64,000 nucleotides of DNA from Tamarix chinensis (lineage: Eukaryota; Streptophyta; Magnoliopsida; Caryophyllales; Tamaricaceae): assembly GCA_030549775.1 (NCBI GenBank), contig CM060177.1, forward strand, positions 94,236,236 through 94,300,235. Direction: 5' to 3'. The notes under the pieces were generated by a model, which saw only the letters and a program-made list of their open reading frames with translations, did not search any database and had not been told where the DNA came from. Position 1 is the first letter of the stretch; every line of letters begins with the position of its first letter. Below, one piece after another: positions 1 through 11,945 of the stretch. A program made the position numbers and the translations under genes.

Positions 1-677
1 TCATTTCTTCCATTGGTGACATAACATAGTACGTAGGTTCATGAAGGTGAAGTGATCATATGTTTCTTGATGGAACATGCACACTACATATCAGTATGTA
101 CTTAGTCACATCTTATTCAAATATTAACACCAAAGTCTACAAATTTCTTATAATAATTTGTTTCACAGGTATAACAATTAGAAATTTTTTTACTAACACT
201 TATATATGTTGTATGGTAGGTATTCCATGATAATATAATCTCAACATGGATGACACAATATCAATAAAGGTTTGAAATGTGGTTGAGTTTAAATAATGAT
301 TCCACACATCCAACATGAAACTACTTCATTTATCTTCAAACGAACACTAATGAGATATTGTTATAGCTTTTTGTTATATTATATGGATTTGAATTTTGAA
401 ATACGTAAATGTAATTGAAATAGAACAAGGTTGTTTATATTCCTTTTTTTTCTATTTTCGATCCCTTATATAGTTTGATTGTTATCACATGTGTTGAAAT
501 TATCACTCCCAAAGTTGTTATCACACATATTTAGAATTAAACCACATAAAAATACATAACAAATCAAGTATTATGACCACACCTACACCTTCATTCTAGT
601 ATTTTAACTTCTTATTGATGAACAAATATCTTAAGAAAACCTTGTAGTTGCTCGTAATCTAGATGTGGTTCACCCTT

Positions 678-1519
678 CTAGTATATACAAAAAAGAGTGG
701 ACGTTGTATGAGTAAAAACAATTTCAACTATAATTTCTTCTTCCTCCTTAGGCTGCAGAGCCAAAAGGTATCCTGTCATTTGTAACAAATACCTATGAGT
801 TACTTTCACATACCAATCCATATGACTAGGATCTGTATACCATGGGTTTACTACCAGTGTTCTAGGAATACACAGGTCTAGTACATGTTCATGCCTCACA
901 TCCCCTTAGGTAAGTATGTGATAATAGTAAATAGTAGATGTAGTTGGTTTGGGCCCTCTATATCTCTTCCTTGTTGATCTAATATGTGTACGAGGGATTG
1001 CTTGTGCAAATTTGAACTGACATGTGACATGCTCTAGCATAAAAGGTTCTATTACACTCTTTGAATGTAAACAACCATGAAATAATGTCATAGGACAATT
1101 ATTACTTAGATCATTTGCTTTGTAAGGATCATATATAACTTGTAATAAAAGAATAATACTCATACCACTATAATAACTATGATAAATATATAAGAAATTT
1201 TTAACTTGAATGAATATACCTTTCTTACGTATTTAGAATCAATCACCCTTTAATAGTGACCGAGCATAGAATCGCTCTTGTTAAAAGGTTGATCACATCA
1301 CCATCTTTGACGATAAGACATGCGAGAATCTCAATCACACCGAACACAACCAAAATCAATAAAGTGTTTATATATCCAAGCATGTTATAATACACCGTCA
1401 TAATTTCAACTAAATAATCCAAGAAGATATTATATATATGATAATTAGATAATCGCTTATAATAAAACTGCATATCCATATTTCTAGCGGGCCCTATCTC
1501 TAGATGAAATACCAAGCTT

Positions 1520-1566
<47 letters not shown>

Positions 1567-1995
1567 AGTAAAGTAGCTTCCCATTATAATTTTTGGAAAC
1601 CGTGAGATTTTGGAGAAACAAAAGCTGGTATGGGCTAAATCTATTAGATGATTTATTAACAAATAATGACATGCAGAGCAGCCACAATAGGCATGCAACA
1701 ACTTTGCTAACATTTGGTAACTAATATGATGTAAATAGGCCAATCAGATATGAAAATTCTAATCCACCTCCTTTAGTCACCACCTTTTCATCATCCTCCT
1801 CTATAAAAACATATGCCAACCAATATATGTATCAACTCCGCACGAGTATCATATGTATCACTTCTATATATTGGATCACCATCAACCCCCATTTCTAATA
1901 TATGTCATACATCTAAGAGGGTAATTGTCATCTCACCCCACAACATATGTAAGTTCTTAGTATCTTACCACCATCTTTCTACAAAGGAAAATATA
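678..1995 (-). pseudogene. Plant mobile domain (PMD / MAIN-like) gene remnant
   Basis: Read on the minus strand, pieces of a plant mobile domain (the aminotransferase-like domain of MAIN/MAIL proteins and many TE-borne genes) appear in the expected order. A WGEMTITLLDV-like segment followed by a VDGDP segment lies at about 1870-1942. A segment VIYDPYKANDL...CP, then VIEPFMLEHVTCQF and AQAIPR, lies at about 990-1143. A HMDWYVKVTHRY-like segment follows at about 790-840. The pieces are in different frames with stops, and a (TA)n tract lies between them, so the gene is broken or strongly decayed. PMD proteins act in genome stability and silencing, and copies are also carried by transposons. I cannot tell which kind this was. 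Confidence 0.6.
1522..1561. repeat. (TA)n microsatellite
   Basis: An uninterrupted run of about 20 TA units inside the PMD-like remnant. It explains the poly-Ile/Tyr reading frames seen here on the minus strand. Confidence 0.95.
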
Positions 1996-2095
1996 AGAGG
2001 GAAATATACATTAAAAATATCAGTATTAAGATTGAAACAAAAGTCGTCAATGCAACTAATCTATTTATTCATTTGTTCCACTTTAATCTAAATGT

Positions 2096-2596
2096 TCAGA
2101 ACTTCATGTTCCTAAACAACAAAAGATCCAACATAATGAATATATAAAAGCTAACAAAGGATGCAATAAATAAAGTTATAAATTCTAAACTTACCTTTTT
2201 GAACCATATATATAACACAATATAAACACCAAAGCTTGGGATTAAATTAGGGTCCCTTGGACCTCCAAGACATAGTCCAACCAAGTACCGAACAATCCTT
2301 CAGACATATGCCTCGTTCATTAGGTCTTAAATCATCATCCTCTTTATCATTATCACCATCATCACCTTCATCTTCATCTACAAGTGGTGGACAATGTACA
2401 TGAGTTAAGGAGCATAGATGACCCATGCAACTGAGGATGATGATCCACTAAAAGATGATTGGCTTGCTATAATAGATTGTATGCAATGTGATCTAGAACT
2501 ACCCTCATTGGTCATGTCAGCTAGAGATGATGATTGATCCCTATGAGTCAATGATGATAGAATAATTAAATCTAACATAAACAATAGATGACCTCT
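2096..2596 (-). pseudogene. Coding-like segment upstream of the PMD remnant
   Basis: On the minus strand this stretch reads as a Ser-rich segment (about 2405-2596), then an acidic Asp/Glu-rich linker (about 2290-2400) and a hydrophobic segment. A plausible splice donor follows near 2195. It sits immediately 5' of the PMD pieces on the same strand, and its left part appears to continue across the solo LTR at 2597-6061. Probably the N-terminal portion of the same decayed gene. No family was recognised. Confidence 0.35.
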
Positions 2597-5500
2597 TGTA
2601 ACACCCCCATTTTTCACTATAGAAAATTTTAGTTTAAAATATTGTGAAAGCTGAAAATACACCTAGAAAAAATTGGGCATTGCCACTGTATCTGGCACAA
2701 GATAGACGTCAGTTGCCTACCCCATATCAGATATAAGGCTAAAACCAACCAAGCTATTTAAAACAACATAGTGGTTGAATAAAATATTACATAAACAAAT
2801 TGAAATATTGTTTACATCGAAGGACCTTAATGATCCCCAACTAAATCATTACAAAATACATGTAAATGTTAGTATGGGGTTACATTAAAATGAGTTAGTG
2901 TATGACACCCAAATTAAAAACCATAGTCCCTTACGGATCCCACAAGATCTTTGGATGTCCACGCTCTTAAGCCCTAACCCAACTGAGGAAGACCCTCTAT
3001 TGTACACCCCTAAAGACCTATCCATGACACTTTGCTCATAAGAATGAGCAGGTGACTGAGCAAACGGGCGCATCAGTACGCTATATACTGAGTAAACCAA
3101 GTTGTTCCTTCAATATAAACACAAGTATACAACTTCTATTGTACATGGATATAAAGTACAACATGCATCATGATAAACAATATATAAAGGTAAGAGTACA
3201 TTAAGATATTTTATCATGCATAACTCAGACAAGGCAGAATATATCATACTTGGTTTCATATTATCATCACATAGACATTCATACATGTAATAGCAGATAA
3301 AATCCAAACAACCACTTGGGATTACTTCCAATTTCTCATTCATTTAGGTTATACCATTTCCTTATCCATATATGAGATAGGTCAATCATCCAACCTGTAT
3401 TCTACTCAATAACCAATTAATCATTTATATCATTTTCCATATGTATAAACTATCTTTTGTCCATTTTGGTGAGTTATACCGTTAATTCCATCCTTATCCA
3501 ACTATTAACCATCTACATTGTCATCATCCATATTTTATTAATCACTTACTTGTCGTCCATATTTTATTATCATTGAATGTTGGACTGTGCACCACCCCAT
3601 GATCTTACATACCATGGAAGCCTATCCAAATAAGAGACATAAAATTTAGGCTAAAGCCAATCACCAAGCAAATATAAGTCTAAGATAAAGCCAATCACCA
3701 AAATGGACATAAGTCTAGACCAAAGCCAATCACTAGAATAGACATAAGTCTAGGTCGAAGCCAGCCACCTAGGTAAATAGACTCTTTAGTATCGATACGT
3801 CGTAGTACATCATTAGTGTCTAGAGTAGGTAAGGCATCGAGACCTCTCAGGATCCCACCCTAAGGTAAACCCTGAATGCACAAACCAACCCCCGATAGCT
3901 AATCAAGGATCAAGTAACCTAGAACCATACTCAACTCAATTTTCTTTTTCTTTACATGATTAGTATATTATTCATAAGGATAAGTGATCACACAAGGCCC
4001 ATACAAGAGCAAGTAAGGCAATTTTCATGTTTATTCCATAACAATCATTTTCTTTCCATTTTTCCAACATTGTGGGTTTCCATTTATCCTTGTAACATAT
4101 TACTCATATCTATCTTATTATTTGTTCAAGCCCATGCGGAGTTTCATTACTCTTTTCCCAATGCCATCACTTATCATAAGTGGAATACCAATTTAACCTT
4201 TATATTATTCATAAAATATATCATAAATTATTATTCATTTAATCCTTTTATTAGGCCAATAATCCATGATAAAATATATATCTTATCCCATTAATAATCA
4301 TAGTACAATACCAAATATAGCCTCAAAGCATAACCAAATTGAAAGGAAACAAACCATGCAAACTAATCAATCAGTTTGGGTTGACCAGTCAATCAATTTG
4401 ACTCAACTAGACCATAATTTTCCTCAAACCGGTAGATCATTTTGAGAAAATTAGTCAAATGTTCATAAACCAGTCAATCAGCTATGCCCAACCAGTTGAT
4501 GGGTTTAAATAGAGAGCAAGACCAAGGTCTCTACACGCTCACCAGTTGATGGGTTATGTCAACCAGTCGACTATCCTAGGAACCAATCGATTGATTTGAC
4601 CTAACTAGTAGATTAGTTTGTCCTATCTTAGCACAAATCCATAATTTTCATGCATATTCTTACATATAAACGATCCTTAACCACATAAAATATCTATCAA
4701 CATAATCTAGCACATTTCCCATCGAATAAACTCCCATTTGACAACATGGAACCACCATATCCTATTTTTTAACCAAATTTTATACTTTTTACTCAAAGAA
4801 TACCACCTATCCATCCAAATCACTTATACATGCTATATTAATTCATGCCAACATAGAGAATCCACTTAAAGGAACTCGTGACATGCAGGGATAATCATTA
4901 AATATTTTAGAAGTAAGAATCACTTACTTGATACAGGCAAAATCCCCTTTAAACTAGAATATCCAACTGTAAAATTCTCAACTTTTAAAACCTTGACACT
5001 ATAAATCTTAAACTCAAAATTTTCACCAAAACCTTATTAATTTTTTTAACTTAAAATAGAAGGAAGAAGAACATACCAATTTGAGGTAAAAAAGGAAATG
5101 CTTATTTGAACCATTCAACATTTTCCCTTAAATCTAACTCTTCCCTACTTAACAATTAAAAAGAGAGAGAGAGCTAGAGATAAGATCAAAAGAGTGTAAG
5201 AAAATCAATTGCAGGCTCAAAGTGTAGAAAGAGAGAAGGTGAATACCAAACTTAGAAATTTTGGTGGTTGAAAGAAAAAGGTGCATAAAAGGGGTGATTG
5301 GGGTTATTTATAGCCAACCAATTGAATGGAATCATAGAGGGTTTGGGAAAAATTCAAAAACTCTCATTTGAATTGAACTAAATAGATAGATTTCATCCAA
5401 GATATGCTAACTAATTCTCTAGAGCTCAAATGATGTTTCTGGAGAATGTAGGTCAATTAGGCCATAATTAACATACACAAGATAATAAATAGAAGGTTAG

Positions 5501-6061
5501 TGTGGAATGAATGTTCCAGCTGCTCAGAGTTTTGCTTGAGATTGAAGCATTGATCTAGGAAATGCACATAGGAGAAAGGTAGAAAAAGACAAGGCTGAGG
5601 TCATCTCTCCCTCTCAATTATCCCAATCTATCTCCAAATCAATCTAAGGCAATATTTTGGGCCAAATACATTATGAAAAGGGTTAGGAATCTCTTAGGGA
5701 TAATTTGGCATGGGTTGGTAAGGTTATAATCCAGTATAAGATATTTTTCAAAAAATCAAGTTCGAAAAATATGCCCTGTTTGACAAATCAGTCGGTGGGT
5801 TTGGCCTAACTAGTCAACTATTCTATATACCAATCGACCGGTTTAGTCAAGAAAACCTATTTTGCTGAAATGACAAATCAGTTAATTGCTTCATGGAACC
5901 ACTCAATCTATTTATCTAAAAAACTCAATAAACTCCATTTTTCAATATGATTTCAAATCAAACTTTACCTCAAACCAAATCATAATATTAACTCAAGATT
6001 AAGGGTCCAAAAATTAGCATAGTTCTCATTCAACCATTTGCAAAAAGTATGGGGTATTAAA
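2597..6061 (-). mobile_element. Solo LTR, Tekay/Del-like Ty3/gypsy family
   Basis: The left edge is TGTAACACCCCC and the right edge is GGGGTATTAAA, which are the rearranged ends of the same LTR family as copies A, B and C. The orientation is minus, since LTRs of this family end in GGGGTGTTACA on their own sense strand. The flanks CCTCT (2592-2596) and CCTAT (6062-6066) look like a 5-bp target duplication with one difference. It shares the family signature of a CAGTACGCTA(C/T)(G/A)TACTGAGTAA block (3073-3093) preceded by GAATGAGCA. A TATA box lies at 5305-5312 on the minus strand. No gag or pol is present, so it is a solo LTR of about 3.5 kb. The right boundary is inferred by comparison. Confidence 0.65.
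5305..5312 (-). promoter_or_regulatory. TATA box of the solo LTR
   Basis: Minus-strand TATAAATA lies about 750 bp inside the LTR 5' end. It occupies the same place as in the other family copies and likely directs LTR transcription. Confidence 0.55.
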
Positions 6062-6219
6062 CCTATGTAGTTTATGAATGTTGACATTCTAGGCGGTTTA
6101 TAATCAGGACTAGCTTGTTCTGGAGCTCCTTCTTGGACTTGTTCCAAAGTTTTTCCATGTGTTAATCGTGTAAATTTTTTTATTGTGTCATTAATAAAAT
6201 ATTTTGTAATATCTATCAA
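6062..6219 (-). pseudogene. Coding-like fragment cut by the solo LTR
   Basis: The minus strand reads a compositionally protein-like segment (IDITKYFINDTIKKF ... EGAPEQASPDYKPPRMSTF) that stops being sensible at the solo-LTR edge near 6061. If the LTR and one copy of the target duplication are removed, the frame runs on into the segment at 2405-2596. This supports one interrupted gene. The family was not recognised. Confidence 0.35.
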
Positions 6220-6239
6220 ACTCCTCGTAGTTGGTTTTG

Positions 6240-7339
6240 GTGCTCCTTCATTTATATTTCTACGTCATGTTGAAATGGTAAAACTAAGACCCTCAATTCT
6301 ATCCAATAATTTCCCTTACTTGTGTCTTATCTAAATTTCAATAATAAATAATACTTCAATTACGATCAAGTACACGAATACTTTAAATCAAGAGTGCCTA
6401 CAATGCACATCTAATAATAAATAGATAAATACACTCAACTTTATAATTATATCAAATCAATCAAGATTGACTATTCAATATATTTGCCTTATGTTGTTGG
6501 TAATACTTGAGTAACCATGTACATGGAATCCTCATATAAAAAATTACAATTGTATAGACCTAGATTTAACATAGAAGTGGCAAATTATATTTTTCATTTA
6601 CTAATCTTACCAAATAATGATGGTTGCATATTTTGAATGAATTATTAGAAAATGTTCCCTAAGGATCTTGATGAGTATTAGAAATTAAGACTAAACCATA
6701 AGGAATAATATGTTGCTTAGTATTATCCACTTCAAACTCACTTAGCATCAATCATAATTAGAATAATAAAAAGTGAGAAACACATGCAATTGAAGAAAAT
6801 AGTTGAAAAGATGTGAGCATCTAATATTGTAGACCATTCCTAGCACGGATGTCTATTGGTGTTAGTGAGGAGTAGAGTGAGCCATTACTACTAGAAAGCC
6901 ATAATAATGTGAGCTTCTAATGCTGCAAAACCCAAGAAACATGGGCTTCAAATGCTACCAGGCTATAGCATCATGTGCAATTACTAATGTAAGTCCATAA
7001 CAACATGAGCTACCTATGCCACCCATCCCCATTTTCAATCACAAATCTACCAAAGGTGCATAAATCTAGAAAATAATGCACATATCGAGCATGTGAAGAG
7101 ATCAATTCAAACTAAAGTTAATCACTTATGATTATTGATCTAGCTTAGATCTTTTTATAAGATTTTAGCTCTGTTAATTGAGGATAGGCTTTTCTTCTCC
7201 AAAAAAATCATGAGAAGCAGTAATGCAAAATAAGGAGGTTGTATGATCTTTGAAGGAGTAAGAAAAAAGAAAGAGGAGTTCAACTAGAGTGAGATGTGGT
7301 GAGGAGGAAAGAGGAAGGAGGAAGAAGGTGTGTGTGTGT
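6240..7339. other. Unassigned intergenic stretch
   Basis: AT-rich sequence without a convincing gene. A loose repeat of phrases like 'atgagct..aatgctac' lies at 6880-7020. A purine-rich stretch with a (TG)n run (7260-7339) abuts the copia LTR edge. Confidence 0.5.
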
Positions 7340-7477
7340 TGATGAAATTTATCTGATAGGATCACATGTTGATTAATCAAGAATAATAACTAGAATAGAT
7401 ATATGGAAGCGTACATGAATCTGTAGAAAGGATTAACTAAATTACCATCAAATATTTAATGGGATTCGAATGAATGG
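7340..7477 (-). mobile_element. Ty1/copia 3' LTR, outer part (split by copy B)
   Basis: Starts with TGATGAAATTTATCTGATAGG, closely matching the start of the LTR at 30448 that is adjacent to a tRNA-iMet type primer-binding site. The match to 30448-30586 runs until the TG of copy B at 7478 and resumes at 23649 (matching 30590 onward). This 138-bp piece and 23649-24331 are therefore the two halves of one LTR interrupted by copy B. Orientation is minus. Confidence 0.7.
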
Positions 7478-8632
7478 TGAAATACCCCAAAACCCTAATT
7501 TAGGAAATTATGCCAAAATAGGAATTTATTAGGAAAATTAATTAAATAAAGTATTTTCATTAAAATAAGGGTGAATATTTAAGGTAAAATTAAGGGGAAA
7601 ATAATAAATAATTTAATTAGGAAAAATTAGGGTGTTTTGGCTAATTAAAATGGAATTAAAGAAAAATTATTCAAAATATCCCAAATTAATCAAAAAAGGA
7701 AATTTAATTATTATTTTACTAAATATTATTATTTTAAATATTTTAAAAAAACTAAAATATTCTAAATACCCCAACCCCCTATTTTTTGTATTTTCCTTTT
7801 TCCTTTTTTTTTCTTTTTTCCCTTTCTTTTTCCTTTTTCTTTCATTTCTCTCCTTTCTCCTTTTTCTTTTTTCCCTTTTTCCCTTTTTCCCCCGGATTAG
7901 GCCAACCCCTCACGGCCCAAACCCCCTGTAACACCCCCCAAATTTACTACTGAAAAATTTCGTTTAATTAAAAGGGTTTAGCAGAAGCGAAAAGATAAAA
8001 TCGTAAACTCGAGGGCATTACCGCCACACTTAGTATCAGATCGGTTCACTCCTACCGTTCCAATACTAAGTGCTAAGGCTAAATAAAGTTAACATTAAAC
8101 ACAAATCATAAATAAAACACAAATCATACAGAAATCAAAGTGCGATTTAGGATTTCAAACCAAAGAGTACGTGACTAGGGTTTTTCAAACATAAAGCGTA
8201 GTACAAAAACACAACTAAAATATGACAATACAAGGTCTGATAAAAGAAACAGATTCTGGCCGAGTCGCTCTAGATCCCCAAGTCAGGTTTAGGCTCAATG
8301 TTCAGCCCCATTCGATGCCTCGTAAGTGTTGTAGGCATCGAAGACGTCGTCCCCTACTTGCACAAGCTCAGACGGGTCTTCTACTCGTGGGAATGAGCAG
8401 CACCCATGAAACGGGTGATCAGTACGCTACGTACTGAGTAAGGTAACGGATGCGGTAAGGCCAGCATACAAGACACACATCATAGTATATATGGCATAAT
8501 CACATGAGCAACATGTAGTAAAACAAATAATAAAGGCCAACTACGATCCGGATAGACTTATTCTTTAGATCTCTGGTAAATATAGAGTTGATTCACATCA
8601 TAGTCTTTATCAATCCAGGTGAGTGTGGGAAC

Positions 8633-8985
8633 CCCACTATTATAGCCGGTGGATCGGTCATGCAGGGCAAAATGCTCCTGGCCACTATTATTCGTCAGTG
8701 GACTAGTCATGCAGGATAAAATGCTCCTGGCCACTATATTCGTCGGTGGACCGGTCTGGCCCCGACTCACATGGTGTTTCACTGTAATTACTTCGTATCC
8801 TTCCCATATCTTATCACAATTATGTTTAGTTTGTTGAGCACGAAAACCCCCACTATTATAGCCGGTGGAATGGTCATGCAGGGCAAAATGCGCCTGGCCA
8901 CTATTATTCACCGGTGGACCGGTCATGCAGGGCACCCCGGCTCTTGGCCACTATTATTCGCCGGTGGAACGATCTGGGCTCAGCT
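8633..8985. repeat. LTR minisatellite (units of about 56 bp)
   Basis: Repeated units of the form GGTCATGCAGGGCAAAATGC followed by CTCCTGGCCACTATTATTCG and a CCGGTGGA spacer. There are two clusters (8633-8765 and 8851-8985), each introduced by CCCACTATTATAGCCGGTGGA. The same units in reverse orientation occur in copy B around 15670-15699 and 22636-22960. Confidence 0.8.
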
Positions 8986-9059
8986 CAACAATATTTCTCT
9001 TTAAATGGATAGTATCTTATTTGTGTCTTATTCAAAAAGCAATTCGCCCTTGACATGTA

Positions 9060-10260
9060 TGTCACCAACATTCTACTTCTATCCTCTTAAGGGGGCCGGT
9101 CCCATATCTTGAGACGCATGCACCCCTTATCACACTCCAACATCCATTCCCCCTTAAACCTACACAAAATGTAAAACTCCAACTCCTAAGGGTGTGGGTT
9201 AAGGCCCAACACCTCATGACATCAACTCCACCTACTATCACCCTCTAGGGTATTCCCTTGAAAACCCTACTTAGACCTATGTGGCCCAACTTTCTCCCAC
9301 TTACACTATCATTACTTCATTCCTTGCCTCGCACCTTGTCTCACTTAGATCACATCCCAAAACATATCATTTTACCTCTCGACTTCATATGTGACCGAAA
9401 AAACCCTAGTTGGCCACCTCAAACCCTAGTACCTTTCTTCTCCCACAAATAACCTCTCTCTTTTCACCCAAAATATCTTTTCTCCCATGGAACCCATACT
9501 CACCCCTTATATAATAAATTATCACTTTGAACCCGTACTCCACTTTTCCTTAATCGTCTTTTCTCCCACATTTTCTAGATTACTACTCTCCCCCAAAACC
9601 CTAATCGGGTCCCTTATACACCCTTACACCAACCTACGTACTATTTTTCATCCCAAGTCTCCAATCACTCCATAACTCTCCCCTTAGCTTATTAACACCC
9701 TAAATCAACTTTTCTCACATAAAGATCATCCCCATGTGAGATTTATCCACTCCATGCAAACTCTCAAAGTCCCATGAAAATTTTAAGACTCTCATGCATG
9801 GTTCCCATCTTTCATTCATTTTGGTCATTCCTTCCTCTTTAATTTCCCCTCATGGATCATGAGGTATTTTGGTCAACCTCATATCCCTCCTTAGTGAACT
9901 CATTTCCCATTTTATTTCTTTTTTTCCTTTAATTTCCATATCATATTATCAATGGTCCTATCATGCATGTCCTAGAGGGCCATAACATATCACATCATAA
10001 TCACTATATATATATATAACACACATGTAATAGGAAAACATATACAAACATACCTCAACTCCAAGCTGCGCTACTCATAAGACAAGTTAATGACAATCAT
10101 GTAATACACGACGTAGCATAATATAAATCATCCAAGGCATACAAGTCACATAACACACATGGGCCTTAGCTACATCCTTACCTAAAGCGACGCCGGCCTT
10201 GAAGCACGCTCCTACAACTCCTTAGGGTTTTAACTCGATTCACCTATAAGAGGGAAAATA
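9060..10260 (-). other. U5-like middle part of copy A
   Basis: No gene. Low-complexity, C-rich on the + strand. It is the reverse complement of copy B at about 14600-15640 and copy C at 27440-28580, including the shared block near 10190-10290 (AAGCACGCTCC ... CCTTAGGG ... CTATAAGAGGGAAA). Short reading frames here are by-products of base composition. Confidence 0.6.
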
Positions 10261-10489
10261 CTAAGGATTAGTTTCCCTCCTACCAAAAGTACCATTACTC
10301 CTTATTTTAGTCTAGGATTAGGATTGTTATTATTAAAGGGAGTATTATACATGAAAACTAGGGTTTTTATCTTCAAGTTAGCCTACTAGATATTACTAGT
10401 CAAAATATGTTTATGTTAATATTTATTACTATACTTACATTATTAAACCTAATAGCTTTATTCTTCTAATAATAGCACTAATACTAGTT

Positions 10490-11300
10490 ATATCAAAATA
10501 GTGACAATAATAATAATAATAATAATAGTAATGTTAATGCTTATAATGATAGAAACCCTAGCATTTTTAAGGCTAAGTCTAATAATAGTATTAGGGTTAA
10601 AATAATAGTATAATCATTGCAATACCAACAAAGTACAATATTCCTAAAGATAATAATGATAAAAGTTATATTTTGAATAATGATAATATAAGGGTTCAAA
10701 TGTTTTTGTCACAATAATAGTAATAAAATAAGAACAATAATAATAGTAATAACTAATAATGATACCATAGTAACAATGTTAGTGCTAAAGGCATTAGGAA
10801 TAATATATTAATGATATTCTAATATTAAATAGTAAAATACTAAGGCTTAAGTATTCTTCCTCTTTAATGAAAAAATGATAATACTCCAACTTCGGTTTAA
10901 ATAACATTAATAATAATAATAATAATAGTAATAGTATTAGTAATAGTAATAATAATAATACTAGTAATAGTAATAGTAATAGTAATAGTAATAATAATAG
11001 AGATAACTATATTAATACTAAAGTTGTTAATAATAATAATAATGATGATAGTAGTATTAGTAGTAGTAGTAATAATAATAATAATAATAATCATCATTTT
11101 AATGTTAAAGTTGTAGCCTTTTTAAATAGTCTACCCTAGTTATAAGTATTTTCTGAAATTAGGTTAGGAAATAAGGGGGTACATAATAATAATATTAGTA
11201 ATGGTAATAATAATAATAACCATGATAATACAACACTAATAATAATAAGAATAATAATAATAGTAATATTAAGGATAATAATAGTAATATTAAATAAAAT
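10490..11300. repeat. Triplet-repeat block (AAT/AGT/GAT) in copy A
   Basis: Long stretches of imperfect AAT, AGT and ATG triplets, densest at 10905-11095. Equivalent TTA/CTA-rich blocks occupy the same place in copies B and C, so the block is a property of this LTR family. Confidence 0.85.
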
Positions 11301-11937
11301 TATTAACACTTATAGAAAATAGTTTAGGGGCTGGGGAAGTTGGAGAACCACCTAAGGTTAGTGGTGGAACCGGCGGTGGAGGAGGAAGAGAGGGAAAAAA
11401 TGGATATGTAGGCTAAGAGAGAGGGAGTGGAGGGGTGTTTCAGGTGGAGAAAGGTGCAGCGGGTGAAAAGGGGTGGAATGAAGGCGGTGGTGTAGCTGGG
11501 AGTGGCAGCACACGGTGGTTGGTGCGGCGGCCGAAGGTGGTGGAAGGTGGTGGAAGATGGGGGAGGTAAGAGGAGAGGGAGGCAGGGGGAGATGATGGTA
11601 TGGGAAGGTAGGGGAAGGTTCCCTGGGTGTTTTGGAGCATGGAGGAGGTGCTGGTAGCGGCGGGATTGGCGGCGAAAGGTGGCGCGAGGGGCGGCGAGGA
11701 GCTGGAGTGGTTGCTCGGGTTGGCAACTTTACATGGCCGGGGCGGCACGTGCAGGGCGAGACAAGGGGTGATGGTGGTTTGGTTTCGTAGAGGGAAGTGC
11801 AGGGATGGTCTCGGTGGACGGTGTTTGTTACGGTGGTTGTCGGTGGTGGCAGAATAAGAATCTGTTTGGGCGGCGGCGAGAAGCAAAGTTCCTGGGCTTA
11901 CGAAAAAGGAAGCTCGGCTATGGCTGCCCCGGGGGTG

Positions 11938-11945
11938 TATTTATA
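11938..11945 (-). promoter_or_regulatory. TATA box of LTR copy A
   Basis: Minus-strand TATAAATA about 900 bp from the LTR 5' end. A CT-rich leader with CCGCCGCC runs follows downstream, as in copies B and C. Confidence 0.55.

Noticed and set aside
3956..4294. 112-codon + frame, hydrophobic
   Set aside because: Within the solo LTR 2597-6061, Ile/Phe/His-rich and without features. Chance.
8558..9053. Frames with repeated CMTGP/GHYYS-like words on both strands
   Set aside because: Translation of the LTR minisatellite.
10897..11097. Poly-Ile/Thr frame
   Set aside because: Triplet repeats in copy A.
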